Below, piece after piece: positions 30,514-39,543 of a stretch of 64,000 bases of DNA (the first letter of the stretch is position 1; every line of letters begins with the position of its first letter). The notes below the pieces were generated by a model that saw only the letters and a list, made by a program, of their open reading frames with translations, was not told where the DNA came from and made no database searches. A program made the translations under genes and the position numbers. This DNA comes from Meira nashicola (taxonomy: Eukaryota > Basidiomycota > Exobasidiomycetes > Exobasidiales > Brachybasidiaceae): positions 5,704,013-5,768,012 of the forward strand of contig BCJU01000001.1 in the NCBI GenBank assembly GCA_001600355.1, written 5' to 3'.

Positions 30514-32320
30514 AATCGATCAAGAATTTGCAAAGGTTTTCATTTATTAAAAGAGACCTAAGTTCTTCTTACTCTTATGTGATGTTGTTGAGAAAAGTGT
30601 GTTGTCGATATCATTCGCAAGAGTAACTCCAAAATATGCTCTTCTTTTTTACTCAGAAGAGTTGTAGAGATTCTTTTGAAATAGCCGTGAAAAGACAGCC
30701 ACAAAGATTGAAATAAAGTCGATCAGATGTGTTCAGATTCAATCCATGGATCCGTTCTTCACAAAGATTATACGATGTTGATGGTGGTGACAATCATACC
30801 CATATTAATATCAAAAGTGGCTTGCACAACAGCATGTAATAATCTCGATCATAAGCCTGAATCGGACAGAGAGAGGAGCATATCAAATATGAATACAGGC
30901 TACAGTGGAGGAGGCTATATGCAATTCTTCTTCTTTTTGCTTCTTATTGAAAAAAACAGAGACAGAGTGGCAGAGAAAAAAAAACAATGCAAAAAATACT
31001 TGACCTGCATCGAAAAATGCGTGTACGTACATATACGCACAAAGCGGAGGCGGGTCTTGGAACTAAACCAGTGTTTGATTTTTGATTGAGACAAATTTTA
31101 ACGCTAAAGGAGAAAATAGGTAATTTCCTCCCAGATCGATCCAAATATGCGTTTATTGTGCACTCCTCTCTCCCACTCTCCACTTGCTAGGGTGTAAGAT
31201 GAAAATAAAGCTTCGATATTTTTGAACCCTAGAGAGAGGGTTTGTCCTGCGCCTAATTTATAATAGGGTTGACAGAACGATGACATTCAACAGTTTTGCT
31301 TTGAGATGGACATCGCCATCGAGCATTTAATCCCATATATTCGGTGAACGAACGAATTACAAAATGTCATAAATGGGCGAAAAAGAAGTGTCGCATACAA
31401 GATAAATTAAAGGCACCACAATGGTTTTGGACCCCTACCGAAGGACTTTTTTAGGGTTGTTAATTCGACGTGAATTGTTTGCCAGAATTACGACAATCGG
31501 TCTTGCAATGAAGCACTACGACATCATCCCTCCTCGATGCAAAAATTAAAAAAAAAGTTGATCTTCGTTTTGCTGCAGTAGACCCCGTCGGAGCTAAAAA
31601 TTGGTTTTCTTGACAGGGACACTTTCTTGGGACTTTTTACGATAAAGCATCATTTTCGGACGATTGCAGCTGATTGGTAAATTAATGCACGATACCACTG
31701 TTTTAACTTACGATGTTCCCATCGAAATATGTATTCGGAAAGTCAAAGAAAAGGTACACACGGTAATGTTGTCATTATACCGTCAAACTTTTCATTCACT
31801 CAGATTATGCGCCCGTTTGTCCATCGACCCTGGTCTAACGATCGCTTGTATATGTATTTGTATATTTAAACAAACATAATAGCTCCGAAAAAGATTTCTC
31901 TTTCTTTTTATTGAATAGTGTTAGATCCCAAAAGGTACAGGTAAGGGGTGTAATGCCATTCAATCTATGCAAGTTAAAATCAAAAGCTGGCGTGGCGTAA
32001 ATTTCTACGATCGGCGTAGAGATCGAAAGGTTTTTCTACTTGATTGATTGTGGAGTTTTAAACTTTTCCCAGGTAAAATGCCATGAATTCGGATTCTTTT
32101 TCCTCTTGCGCGCTGCATAAACTAAAAAGTAGCGTGCAGATCGAGAGAATAACACAATACAATCAAGCATAATTTCATGTACGAAATGACAACACCTAAT
32201 GTAGTCTAGAACGCGACGTGAACTTTTTTTCCCTGTCTGCTTACTAAGCTTTTTTTTCGTTCTCTTCGTATAAATCATCATTTAAGTGAACACATTCAAG
32301 AAGATGGCTTTTGGATCAGC
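30514..32320. other. Divergent intergenic region, no gene recognised
   Basis: About 1.8 kb between the divergent zinc-finger gene and the gene at 32321. Short frames (for example near 30727-31089) run into low-complexity residues and lack any domain. Poly-A runs and T-runs are frequent near 30950-30990, 31540-31560 and 32225-32260. No RNA gene was seen. Such a long upstream region would suit a regulated transcription factor gene. Confidence 0.4.
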
Positions 32321-32324
32321 ATGA
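32304..32324 (+). promoter_or_regulatory. Six-codon uORF whose stop overlaps the main start codon (ATGA)
   Basis: ATG at 32304 is followed by GCT TTT GGA TCA GCA TGA. The TGA (32322-32324) overlaps the main ATG (32321-32323) as ATGA. The context AAGATGG at the uORF start is strong for fungi, so ribosomes would often start here; translation of the main frame would then depend on leaky scanning or termination-coupled reinitiation. This holds only if the transcript includes 32304. Confidence 0.5.
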
Positions 32325-33289
32325 CATCAGACTTTCATCAAGAGGTTCATGCAGGTTCACTCAATAATCTTACTTTGCATGTTCAAGATGGAAAAGGAGA
32401 ATCGTTCTACCTTTTCTCATCCGAACATGTTCGACTAAATGCGGTACCAACAACGAATAAAAATAGTCAAAGTTTGTCACAAAACTCTAGACGATCTATT
32501 ACCCCTTCTCCTCAAAAGTTACAAAGGTTTAAACATGCGCAGCTAGATAAGTGGACTATTCGACTATGTCAAAAGATTGATTCGCAGGAAACCAGTAAGA
32601 AGAATGAATTCGATGACGATTCTTCAACCGAAGAAGATGAAAAGGACAGTCAAAAGCATAAAAAAGGGCTTAGAAGATCTGATATAGATGCAAAAGATCA
32701 TAAAGTGACTGCATGGTACCTACTCTCTCTGACTCAAGAGCAGATTCAACCATTGCTAGATACAGCAAAAGTCAAAAGGTGGGATGAATTGGAAACGCTA
32801 ATTCGTTCAGCTTGGGATGCTGGCTCGATTGACGTTTTGGGACGAGAAGAAGATCAGAGTGAAGATCAGACCTATACCGAACTACGAATACAATTCGATT
32901 TTCAAAAAACTCCCGACACAAGGACTATCGCTCTTCCCTTTGCATCTTCTCATCGCATCAAACAGGAAACACCGACTGTAAAGGAAGAGGAAAGTTTAGA
33001 AGAAATTTCGAAGGAGAGGCTCATAACACTCCAACTAGATCGAATATCCGGGAAATCTGAGGAAATGGAACATGCATCCGACGTAGCAATCGAATTGATG
33101 AAAGCTATGGGAACTCTGCAAACAAAGGCGCAATCATTAGAACGTGAACGAAATTCAACACGAAAGTTAATTCATGACAATCGTAAAAATGAACGTTATC
33201 ATGAACCCAGTACAAGCTTGGTGAATCCGGGCAGAATTAAGCGTAAATCGCAAGATGATGGAGGGTTTGAAGGTGACGAAGAAGAATAA
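32321..33289 (+). CDS. Unknown protein with XRCC4/PAXX-like layout
   Basis: Single exon, 322 residues. The N-terminal part (1-215) looks like a beta-rich head: SLNNLTLHVQDGKGESFYLF, then KWTIRLCQ near 80, then TAWYLLSLTQEQIQPLL near 132-148 with a helix after it, then TELRIQFDF and TIALPFA. Acidic or Ser-rich loops interrupt it (residues about 60-75 and 92-115). A helical coiled-coil-like segment (about 248-290: AIELMKAMGTLQTKAQSLERERNS) follows, and the tail has GRIKRKSQ (NLS-like) and an acidic end. XRCC4-superfamily end-joining proteins share the order head, W-centred strand plus helices, coil, basic-acidic tail, so a Lif1/Xrc4/PAXX-like role is possible. No diagnostic signature is present and I cannot align it here. 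No membrane segment or enzyme motif is visible. Confidence 0.6.
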   Translation: MTSDFHQEVHAGSLNNLTLHVQDGKGESFYLFSSEHVRLNAVPTTNKNSQSLSQNSRRSITPSPQKLQRFKHAQLDKWTIRLCQKIDSQETSKKNEFDDDSSTEEDEKDSQKHKKGLRRSDIDAKDHKVTAWYLLSLTQEQIQPLLDTAKVKRWDELETLIRSAWDAGSIDVLGREEDQSEDQTYTELRIQFDFQKTPDTRTIALPFASSHRIKQETPTVKEEESLEEISKERLITLQLDRISGKSEEMEHASDVAIELMKAMGTLQTKAQSLERERNSTRKLIHDNRKNERYHEPSTSLVNPGRIKRKSQDDGGFEGDEEE

Positions 33290-35038
33290 CACCGGTATAT
33301 ATTCGTATTGTATCGAGTAGATGTTTTGAATTTTCTTATAGCGATTATTATACAGCATGATACACCTTTCTGCCACAAAATACAACTTTTCGTTTGACCA
33401 ATTACCCCAGATCTTCAATGTACATCAATTGTCATTCATCTTAATCAGACAACGTCATCGAGCTTCGTTATTGTTTCTTTTTTTGGGTATGTATATAGAA
33501 CAGCAATGATCACTAATCGGGTATTTAGAAGGGTCTATAGCCGATCTAACAGGGTTTCACGAGCTAGAACATATACGATTAATGCTTCTTTTCATATTCT
33601 TGTGGGGAAATAAGGTCCAGATCGAGGTTCTTTAAAAAATGACATATACTTTTGCCAGGCACAACGATGGCTTACACCGCTTTTCCGCTTTCGGGTTTGA
33701 CGGATTGATATCCAGAGTGGTATACAAGAAATGACGCTGTGTTGCAGTGCAGTGCATTGCAGCACCAACCGATTTATCTATTATGTATTACCAAGGCGGA
33801 TAACGCATGCAAACATCACCTCGCTTGTATATGCACAGATTACATATGCAAAATGCCAAAAGAACCTTTTTTTTTTGTCTCTGAAACACTGGCAGTGAAA
33901 CCAAGCGAAAAGCCTGTACTGCCGCTGTTGCGTTTCCTCTCCGTCCGTCCGTCTGTTCGTTGCTGCAATGCACGGCGAATTTTGGGCGCTGGGCATACGA
34001 AATTGCTTTTCCATTAGCAGACGCAATACCCGCTGCCCATATTTTTGAAATTTTAGTGTGAGAGGTAAGAAGAAAAAAAAAAAACACCTGCTCTTCTTGC
34101 GCCTGATGCGCGTGTAATAAACGCGATTAACGACTATCTACCTGTTTATCTGCCAAGGTTAGGTTTTCTTTCCGCCACAGCCGAAAAGATGGTTTTTTAC
34201 GACCCGCAGGACAGCCCTCTGTCTCTTTCCACATGATTAGACTCGGTTGTTATGAATGATCTGCACGTCAGTTCAACATCCTCACTTGTTTGGGTAAAGT
34301 GCGTAGAGTTTTTCATGCGTTTACAAACAAAGTTGAAATGCACTTTAATGCACTCGCGCTTATTGTTCCCGCTTGTAACCCTCTCTTTGGAACTTACAAT
34401 CCTGTTCCGCAAAACACAGGTCAATTGCACTCATATGCGTTTCAAGCTATTGCATCCAGCCATTCCTGCTTTATCATTGGCCCAGGTCTAAATCACACGA
34501 ACAAGGGCTAGATGCTAGCAAAGGACTAGACACTTACTCCTCCCAATTTATAGAGTCTGATATCCCTTGTGTTACCGCAAAGAATTATTTTCCTTGGCGG
34601 CTAAAGCTAGGCGCCGCGCATATGAACGGTGTACACAAATCCGATTTATTTTCACTTCCGTGCTAAAGTACCCCCCTTTTACCACCTTTTTTTTTGTTCC
34701 TCTTTTGCGAAAGTAGGTACGAATCCTACACAGACGGGTACCATTCTACCGTCCTCTGCCACTCAATTCCCTCTCCCTATGTCAAGGAAAAAACTTTTAT
34801 TATTTCTTGCCTACAATCTTTGACAGATATCATCCCACTTTTTCTGCAGTCTTCTTATAAGAAGCCCATCTTTTCCATTTCTGCACCTTTGTTCCTGACT
34901 TTATCATCATCAACAACTATACCCTTTACCCCTCTTCACACATACTCCTCATCGTCATACGCATACAGTATACGGTGACTTGTTGTGGTTGTTGATTATT
35001 GCACACACATACACATACACATCTTTGAATCGTTCACC
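33290..35038. other. Intergenic region and leader of the MFS transporter
   Basis: About 1.75 kb. It contains a strong hairpin at 33739-33765 with a distant complementary copy at 33961-33973, poly-T/A tracts near 33868-33880 and 34072-34084, and a pyrimidine-rich leader from about 34670 to 35038. No gene was supported on either strand. Confidence 0.4.
33739..33765. repeat. Perfectly closed 12-bp hairpin with 3-base loop
   Basis: Arms 33739-33750 and 33754-33765 pair over 12 positions (ten Watson-Crick, two G-U wobbles if transcribed from the plus strand) around the loop AGT. The 13 bases 33752-33764 have an exact reverse complement at 33961-33973. Confidence 0.7.
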
Positions 35039-36826
35039 ATGAGTTCGCAAGTAGTTCCCGTCCGTGAAAACGATCCTCAAACAGGAGCAACCAATGCTGA
35101 CGCTCACATCGATCGTCGTTCATCGGAAGAAAAGAAGAAAACTGCCTCAACAAATGGAACAGATTCCGACAAGAAAGATGATCCTTTACACCATACAAAA
35201 GGTGAATTGATCGATCCAGAAGATTTAGGTAAACGACTTGAAGCTTCTGGTGTTTCAGATTCATACGAACGTAAAGTGTACATCTTGAACCGTGTCATGA
35301 ATGAACATATCGGAATGGGAAAATTCCAATGGGCTCTTTTCTTATTATCAGGTTTCGGTTGGTTCGTCGATAATTTGTGGCTTCAAGGTGTTGCAATCAT
35401 CTTGCCTGCCGTTCAACGTGAATTCGGTAAAGGTCAAATTCAATGGATGACTTTTGCTCTTTATATCGGATTGATCATCGGTGCTGCCGGTTGGGGTATC
35501 TTGGCTGATGTGATCGGTCGTCGTTTAGCTTTCAATGCAACTTTGGCTTTATCCGGTATCTTTGGTATCGCTGCAGGTGGTGCACCCAACTTTGTCGGTT
35601 TGGGAGGTTTATTGTGCGCTTTGGGTGTCGGTTTAGGAGGTAATTTGCCAGTTGATGGAATGTTATTCTTAGAATTCATTCCAGGTGACAAACAATACCT
35701 TTTAACATTATTATCCGTCTTTTGGTCTTTGGGTCAATTATTCGCATCTTTAATCGCTTGGGCATTTATCGCAAATTACACTTGTCAAGGAAGCAATTTA
35801 GAAACTTCGACTTACTACAGAGAATTCGGAAGATGTGCTGCTGCAGATAATATGGGATGGCGTTACACTTTTTACACTTTGGGAGCAGTAACATTTGTCA
35901 TGTTCCTTTGCCGTTTCGCTGTTTTCCAATTGCCTGAATCACCTAAATTCTTGGTCGCTCAAGGTCGTGATGCAGAAGCCGTTCGTACTCTTCGTGAAAT
36001 CGCTCGTCGTAACGGAAAGGAATTAGGAGATGATGTGATTAGCGTTAGCATCTTGCGTTCTGCTGCAGGTGAAGAAGTTGGTATGGATGAAGAAGCCGAC
36101 CTTCCTGAAGATAAGCGCGGTTTCGTTGGCTTAGCTCACTCTTTGATCGCCGTTCCAAAACAATTGGCTGGTGCAATGAAGAATTTCCGTATCAGCAACT
36201 TGAAGCCAGACATGGCTCACGTTACACCTTTGTTCTCTGGAAAAGGAATGGCTATTAACACAACTTTCATCTTTATCCTTTGGGCTTTCATTGGTTTAGC
36301 ATACCCACTTTTCAATGCATTCTTGCCTCTTTACTTACAAAACAAACAATTGGATACAAGTGCTAACACGGTCAGTCAAACTTACTCTGAATACGCTTAC
36401 ATTTCCATTTGCGGTGTTCCAGGTTCAATCATTGCTGCTTGGATGGTAGATTTGCCAAGATCAGGACGTCGTGGTGCTATGGCAATCGGTACTTTGTTGA
36501 CCGGTGTTTTCGTTTTTGCCGGTACAGCTGCTCCAAACCGTCAAGCTTTCCTTGCATTCAACTGTTTAGAAGCATGCTTCCAAAATATCATGTATGGTGT
36601 CTTGTACGCCTACACACCCGAAGTTTTCCCTGCTCCTCATCGTGGAACGGGTGATGGAATTGCTTCTTCTTTGAACAGATTATTTGGTCTTTTCTCTCCC
36701 ATCATTGCCATTTACGGAGCAACAGTTCCAAACGCACCAGTTTATACCTCTGGGGCTTTGTTCTTGTTCTGTGCTGTTTTGATGTGCTTCTTGCGTGTTG
36801 ATTCACAGGGAAAGACTGCTCTTTGA
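35039..36826 (+). CDS. Major facilitator superfamily transporter (sugar/SV2-like branch)
   Basis: 595 residues from the ATG in TTCACCATGAGTTCG; the frame extends upstream but without a better ATG. Residues 1-95 are hydrophilic and charged and should be cytosolic. Membrane helices begin near 100 (ALFLLSGFGWFVDNLW). The loop between helices 2 and 3 has the MFS motif ADVIGRRLAFN near 155-166, and helices 3-6 are glycine-rich (GLGGLLCALGVGLGGNLPVDG). A central charged loop (about 315-385) separates the two six-helix halves. The second half has PRSGRRGAMAIG and a YAYTPEVFPAPHRGTGDG segment near 520-540, typical of the sugar-porter/SV2-related branch (PE.(Y/F)P...RG.G). Substrate cannot be read from the sequence; organic anions, phosphate or sugars are all possible. 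Codon use is strongly biased to favoured C/T-ending codons, which suggests high expression. It converges on the PKA regulatory gene. Confidence 0.88.
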   Translation: MSSQVVPVRENDPQTGATNADAHIDRRSSEEKKKTASTNGTDSDKKDDPLHHTKGELIDPEDLGKRLEASGVSDSYERKVYILNRVMNEHIGMGKFQWALFLLSGFGWFVDNLWLQGVAIILPAVQREFGKGQIQWMTFALYIGLIIGAAGWGILADVIGRRLAFNATLALSGIFGIAAGGAPNFVGLGGLLCALGVGLGGNLPVDGMLFLEFIPGDKQYLLTLLSVFWSLGQLFASLIAWAFIANYTCQGSNLETSTYYREFGRCAAADNMGWRYTFYTLGAVTFVMFLCRFAVFQLPESPKFLVAQGRDAEAVRTLREIARRNGKELGDDVISVSILRSAAGEEVGMDEEADLPEDKRGFVGLAHSLIAVPKQLAGAMKNFRISNLKPDMAHVTPLFSGKGMAINTTFIFILWAFIGLAYPLFNAFLPLYLQNKQLDTSANTVSQTYSEYAYISICGVPGSIIAAWMVDLPRSGRRGAMAIGTLLTGVFVFAGTAAPNRQAFLAFNCLEACFQNIMYGVLYAYTPEVFPAPHRGTGDGIASSLNRLFGLFSPIIAIYGATVPNAPVYTSGALFLFCAVLMCFLRVDSQGKTAL

Positions 36827-37018
36827 GAGGAGAGAAAGTTTTTTTCTCTATGTCAATTCGGAGTTGTTCTCGAAAGTATGGTTTTTGTATGTTTCATATT
36901 ATTTCTGTCATTGCAAGAAAAAAAAAAATGTTATCTATTCTTTGCTATAAAAATAAGAGTAAAAAAGGGTAATTTAATTCGCAGAAAGTCTTATATACAT
37001 CACTATATCATCCTCACT

Positions 37019-38725
37019 TTAACTTCGTGGAGGTATTTCTATTGGTGGTGCAGGAGCAGGAGCAGAGCCGAATGGACTTGCACCTAAACCGCCAACCCAA
37101 CGTCCCATGCTTGCAGCTCCAGATCGAGGATCAATACCTCCTTCATCGATATCATGCGGACTTGGTCCTACATCAGAATCAGATGCATTTATTGCGGCAG
37201 AAATGTTGGATGGCAAATTGGTTGTTGGACCGATTGCTTGTCCACTTGAAGTAGACGAAATTGATCCATCACGACTATTGCTTCCGTAATAATGAGTTGA
37301 AGCATGCAATTCCATCGTGCTTGCCAAAGATCCTACTAATCGTTTAAATGCTGATTCCGATAAAACGGCAACTCTAACTTTTCCAGAAGAAGAAGATGCA
37401 GCATCTGCAGGTGGTTGAATAGCAACGACCGATGCAGCACGAGGAGCATTATTAAGTAAAGCCAATTCACCGAAATATTCTCCAGTCACCAATGTACCAC
37501 AATCATCTTCTGGCGCACTTGGATCTCTACGTTTTCTTACACTAACAATTCCATCAAAAACGATAAAAAATTCCGTTCCTCTTTCACCTTGTTCAATTAT
37601 ACGTTCACCGTAATTGTAATCACGAAATTGTAGCGCATCAGCCAATTTAGCCAAAATAGCAGAACCTAAAGTTTCGAATAAATGAACGCCACGTAAGAAT
37701 TTTTCCAATTGTGCACGTTTCTTAGCATTGGTTTCCATCAAAATGCTTCGGAAAGTGACACGATCTAAAGCCCAAAGAACACATTTAGATGTCGAAACAA
37801 TACTTGCTGCACGAGGTTGAAGGTATAATAATGCTAATTCACCAAATGCATCTGACGGTCCATAAGTCACTACACGCTCTCCCAATGTTGCGCTCAAATT
37901 TGTTCCTGGTACGATAGTATTGCCAAATTGAGTCGTTGCGGGACCTTCGGAATCAGTACTGGCAATACTGCCAACGCTACCGCGGCCTGGAATACCACTT
38001 GGAGCTCCAAGTCCATTTTCAGCACCTCCCCGTTTCACGAAAACATCCAACGATCCACTTTCTACAACATAAAAGAAATCTCCTTGATCGCCTTGTCTGA
38101 TTACGATCGTGTTTGGGTCACAAGTAACTTCCTTCATTGCTAATAATACATCCTTTTCTTGTTCTTCATCTAAATTGCGGAATAACAGATTATTTTGAAT
38201 TGATGCACGAATTCTTTGCATTTGCGAATCACTCTTTGGGATCACAGTCTTTTGCAAAGGTTCGTTTGATGATAATGTCGAAGCAGGTGATCCAGAAGCG
38301 GGCGCTAATGATTCAGCGCTTACACTTGTCCGTCTTGCAAAGTTGTAATTAGCTGGAGGAGCAAATGTTCCTGCTGCACTTTCAGCAGCAAAAGGTGCTC
38401 CTGTTCCTGTTGCAGGAGTGCCAAAAGCTGATCCTCCTCCTCCTCCTGAACTAGAGAATGGATTTGAAGAAGAAAATGCTGAAGGTGCTTGTGCCATCGG
38501 TGTATCTTCCAAAGATGACGTTCCCGATCGACCGGCAGCAGCAGCTGCAGCGGCAGCCGTCGTTCCTAAATTTCCATTCGCAGCCAAATAACGTTCTTCA
38601 CGTAATTTTGCAGCAAACCAATCAGCACAAAATTGTAAAGGATCGCGTGGTTGATGACGAGAAACGTCTCTATTCAATTCGTTTAGGATAGCAGCATAAT
38701 CGGATGGTAAGGAAGAGTTGGGCAT
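37019..38725 (-). CDS. bcy1: cAMP-dependent protein kinase regulatory subunit
   Basis: Single exon, 568 residues. The N-terminal dimerisation/docking helix pair (YAAILNELNRDVSRHQPRD, then LQFCADWFAAKLREER) covers about 9-45. A Ser/Gly/Ala-rich linker leads to the inhibitor site RRTSVSAES near 130; the serine at the P-site makes it a type II-like phosphorylatable inhibitor. Two cyclic-nucleotide-binding domains follow. CNB-A (about 175-320) has FGELALLYLQPRAASI and CNB-B (about 320-450) has YFGELALLNNAPRAASVV, each with the glutamate and arginine that bind cAMP. CNB-A carries an insertion of about 45 residues rich in Gly/Ser/Thr between beta strands. A low-complexity C-terminus of about 115 residues follows. 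Family role: holding the PKA catalytic subunit inactive until cAMP binds, controlling growth, dimorphism and stress in fungi (Bcy1, Ubc1). Confidence 0.95.
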   Translation of the reverse strand: MPNSSLPSDYAAILNELNRDVSRHQPRDPLQFCADWFAAKLREERYLAANGNLGTTAAAAAAAAGRSGTSSLEDTPMAQAPSAFSSSNPFSSSGGGGGSAFGTPATGTGAPFAAESAAGTFAPPANYNFARRTSVSAESLAPASGSPASTLSSNEPLQKTVIPKSDSQMQRIRASIQNNLLFRNLDEEQEKDVLLAMKEVTCDPNTIVIRQGDQGDFFYVVESGSLDVFVKRGGAENGLGAPSGIPGRGSVGSIASTDSEGPATTQFGNTIVPGTNLSATLGERVVTYGPSDAFGELALLYLQPRAASIVSTSKCVLWALDRVTFRSILMETNAKKRAQLEKFLRGVHLFETLGSAILAKLADALQFRDYNYGERIIEQGERGTEFFIVFDGIVSVRKRRDPSAPEDDCGTLVTGEYFGELALLNNAPRAASVVAIQPPADAASSSSGKVRVAVLSESAFKRLVGSLASTMELHASTHYYGSNSRDGSISSTSSGQAIGPTTNLPSNISAAINASDSDVGPSPHDIDEGGIDPRSGAASMGRWVGGLGASPFGSAPAPAPPIEIPPRS

Positions 38726-39543
38726 TGTTGCTGTGAAGCAGCCGAACGATCAATGTTGAGAGACAGTGATGAGGGAGGATTGGGTGAAATGAAAGCCCGT
38801 TTTCTTAAATGATGGTTGTGATATGTTGAAAAGGAAGGAAGGAAGGGTGTGAAGATTGTAATGAATCTTGGAAAGGATCAGCGGATGACATGTGTATGAG
38901 TTTAGTTGAAAGTCAATGCGAGAACGGACGGATAGCGAACCAAAAGGCATGATTCCAGTGTAAGTTCTGATCTCCTTTCGTGCTTTGTGAAGTGGCTGGC
39001 AGCCTCCATACATATGTATTTTGGGTTATGTCCCCTGGGGGCTTGATTATTTTCTCCTGTCGATCTGCCTTGCCTTTCCGTAAAAATGCTTTTAAGGTCT
39101 ATGTAAGTTTGACGCGCTTTTTCTCAGCTTTAAAAGCTCATCTTTGAACTTACAGCGCACCGCACCCGCATTCGGTATCCAATTGTACACAAATAGTTAT
39201 TAGGCTTGCATACATACACCTTAAAAAGTATGATGAGAATAAAAGATACCCTTCTTTTGTGGCGCTTTAAGCAATCCATCTACGTAAGAGGCTTCTGAAG
39301 GAGATCTGATTAATGGATGGATGGATGTATATGCATACATACCGTAACATTGAAACGATAGATAACGTGACTCTAAAACGGGAATCAGTGTGCATTTGTT
39401 ATTTCGTCGTATCGCGCTTTCGCACGGACTTTTGAAGTTCTTAGTCTAATTTTGATAAATATTCTCATTCGTTACGCTTGCCACGGCTTGACTTTTTTTT
39501 TACTCTTCCCATGACTTTTTTTGGAGCATTTATTTCTGTCTAA
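38726..39543. other. Divergent intergenic region between PKA regulatory subunit and ALDH genes
   Basis: About 820 bases. AT-rich with a purine-rich leader ahead of the PKA gene (38830-38860, GGAAGGAAGGAAGG), a GGATGGATGGATG run near 39314-39326 and a poly-T tract near 39492-39500. No gene was recognised. Confidence 0.4.

Noticed and set aside
30727..31089. 120-codon open frame between the zinc-finger gene and the XRCC4-like gene
   Set aside because: Low-complexity and hydrophobic runs from T/A tracts, no family motif.
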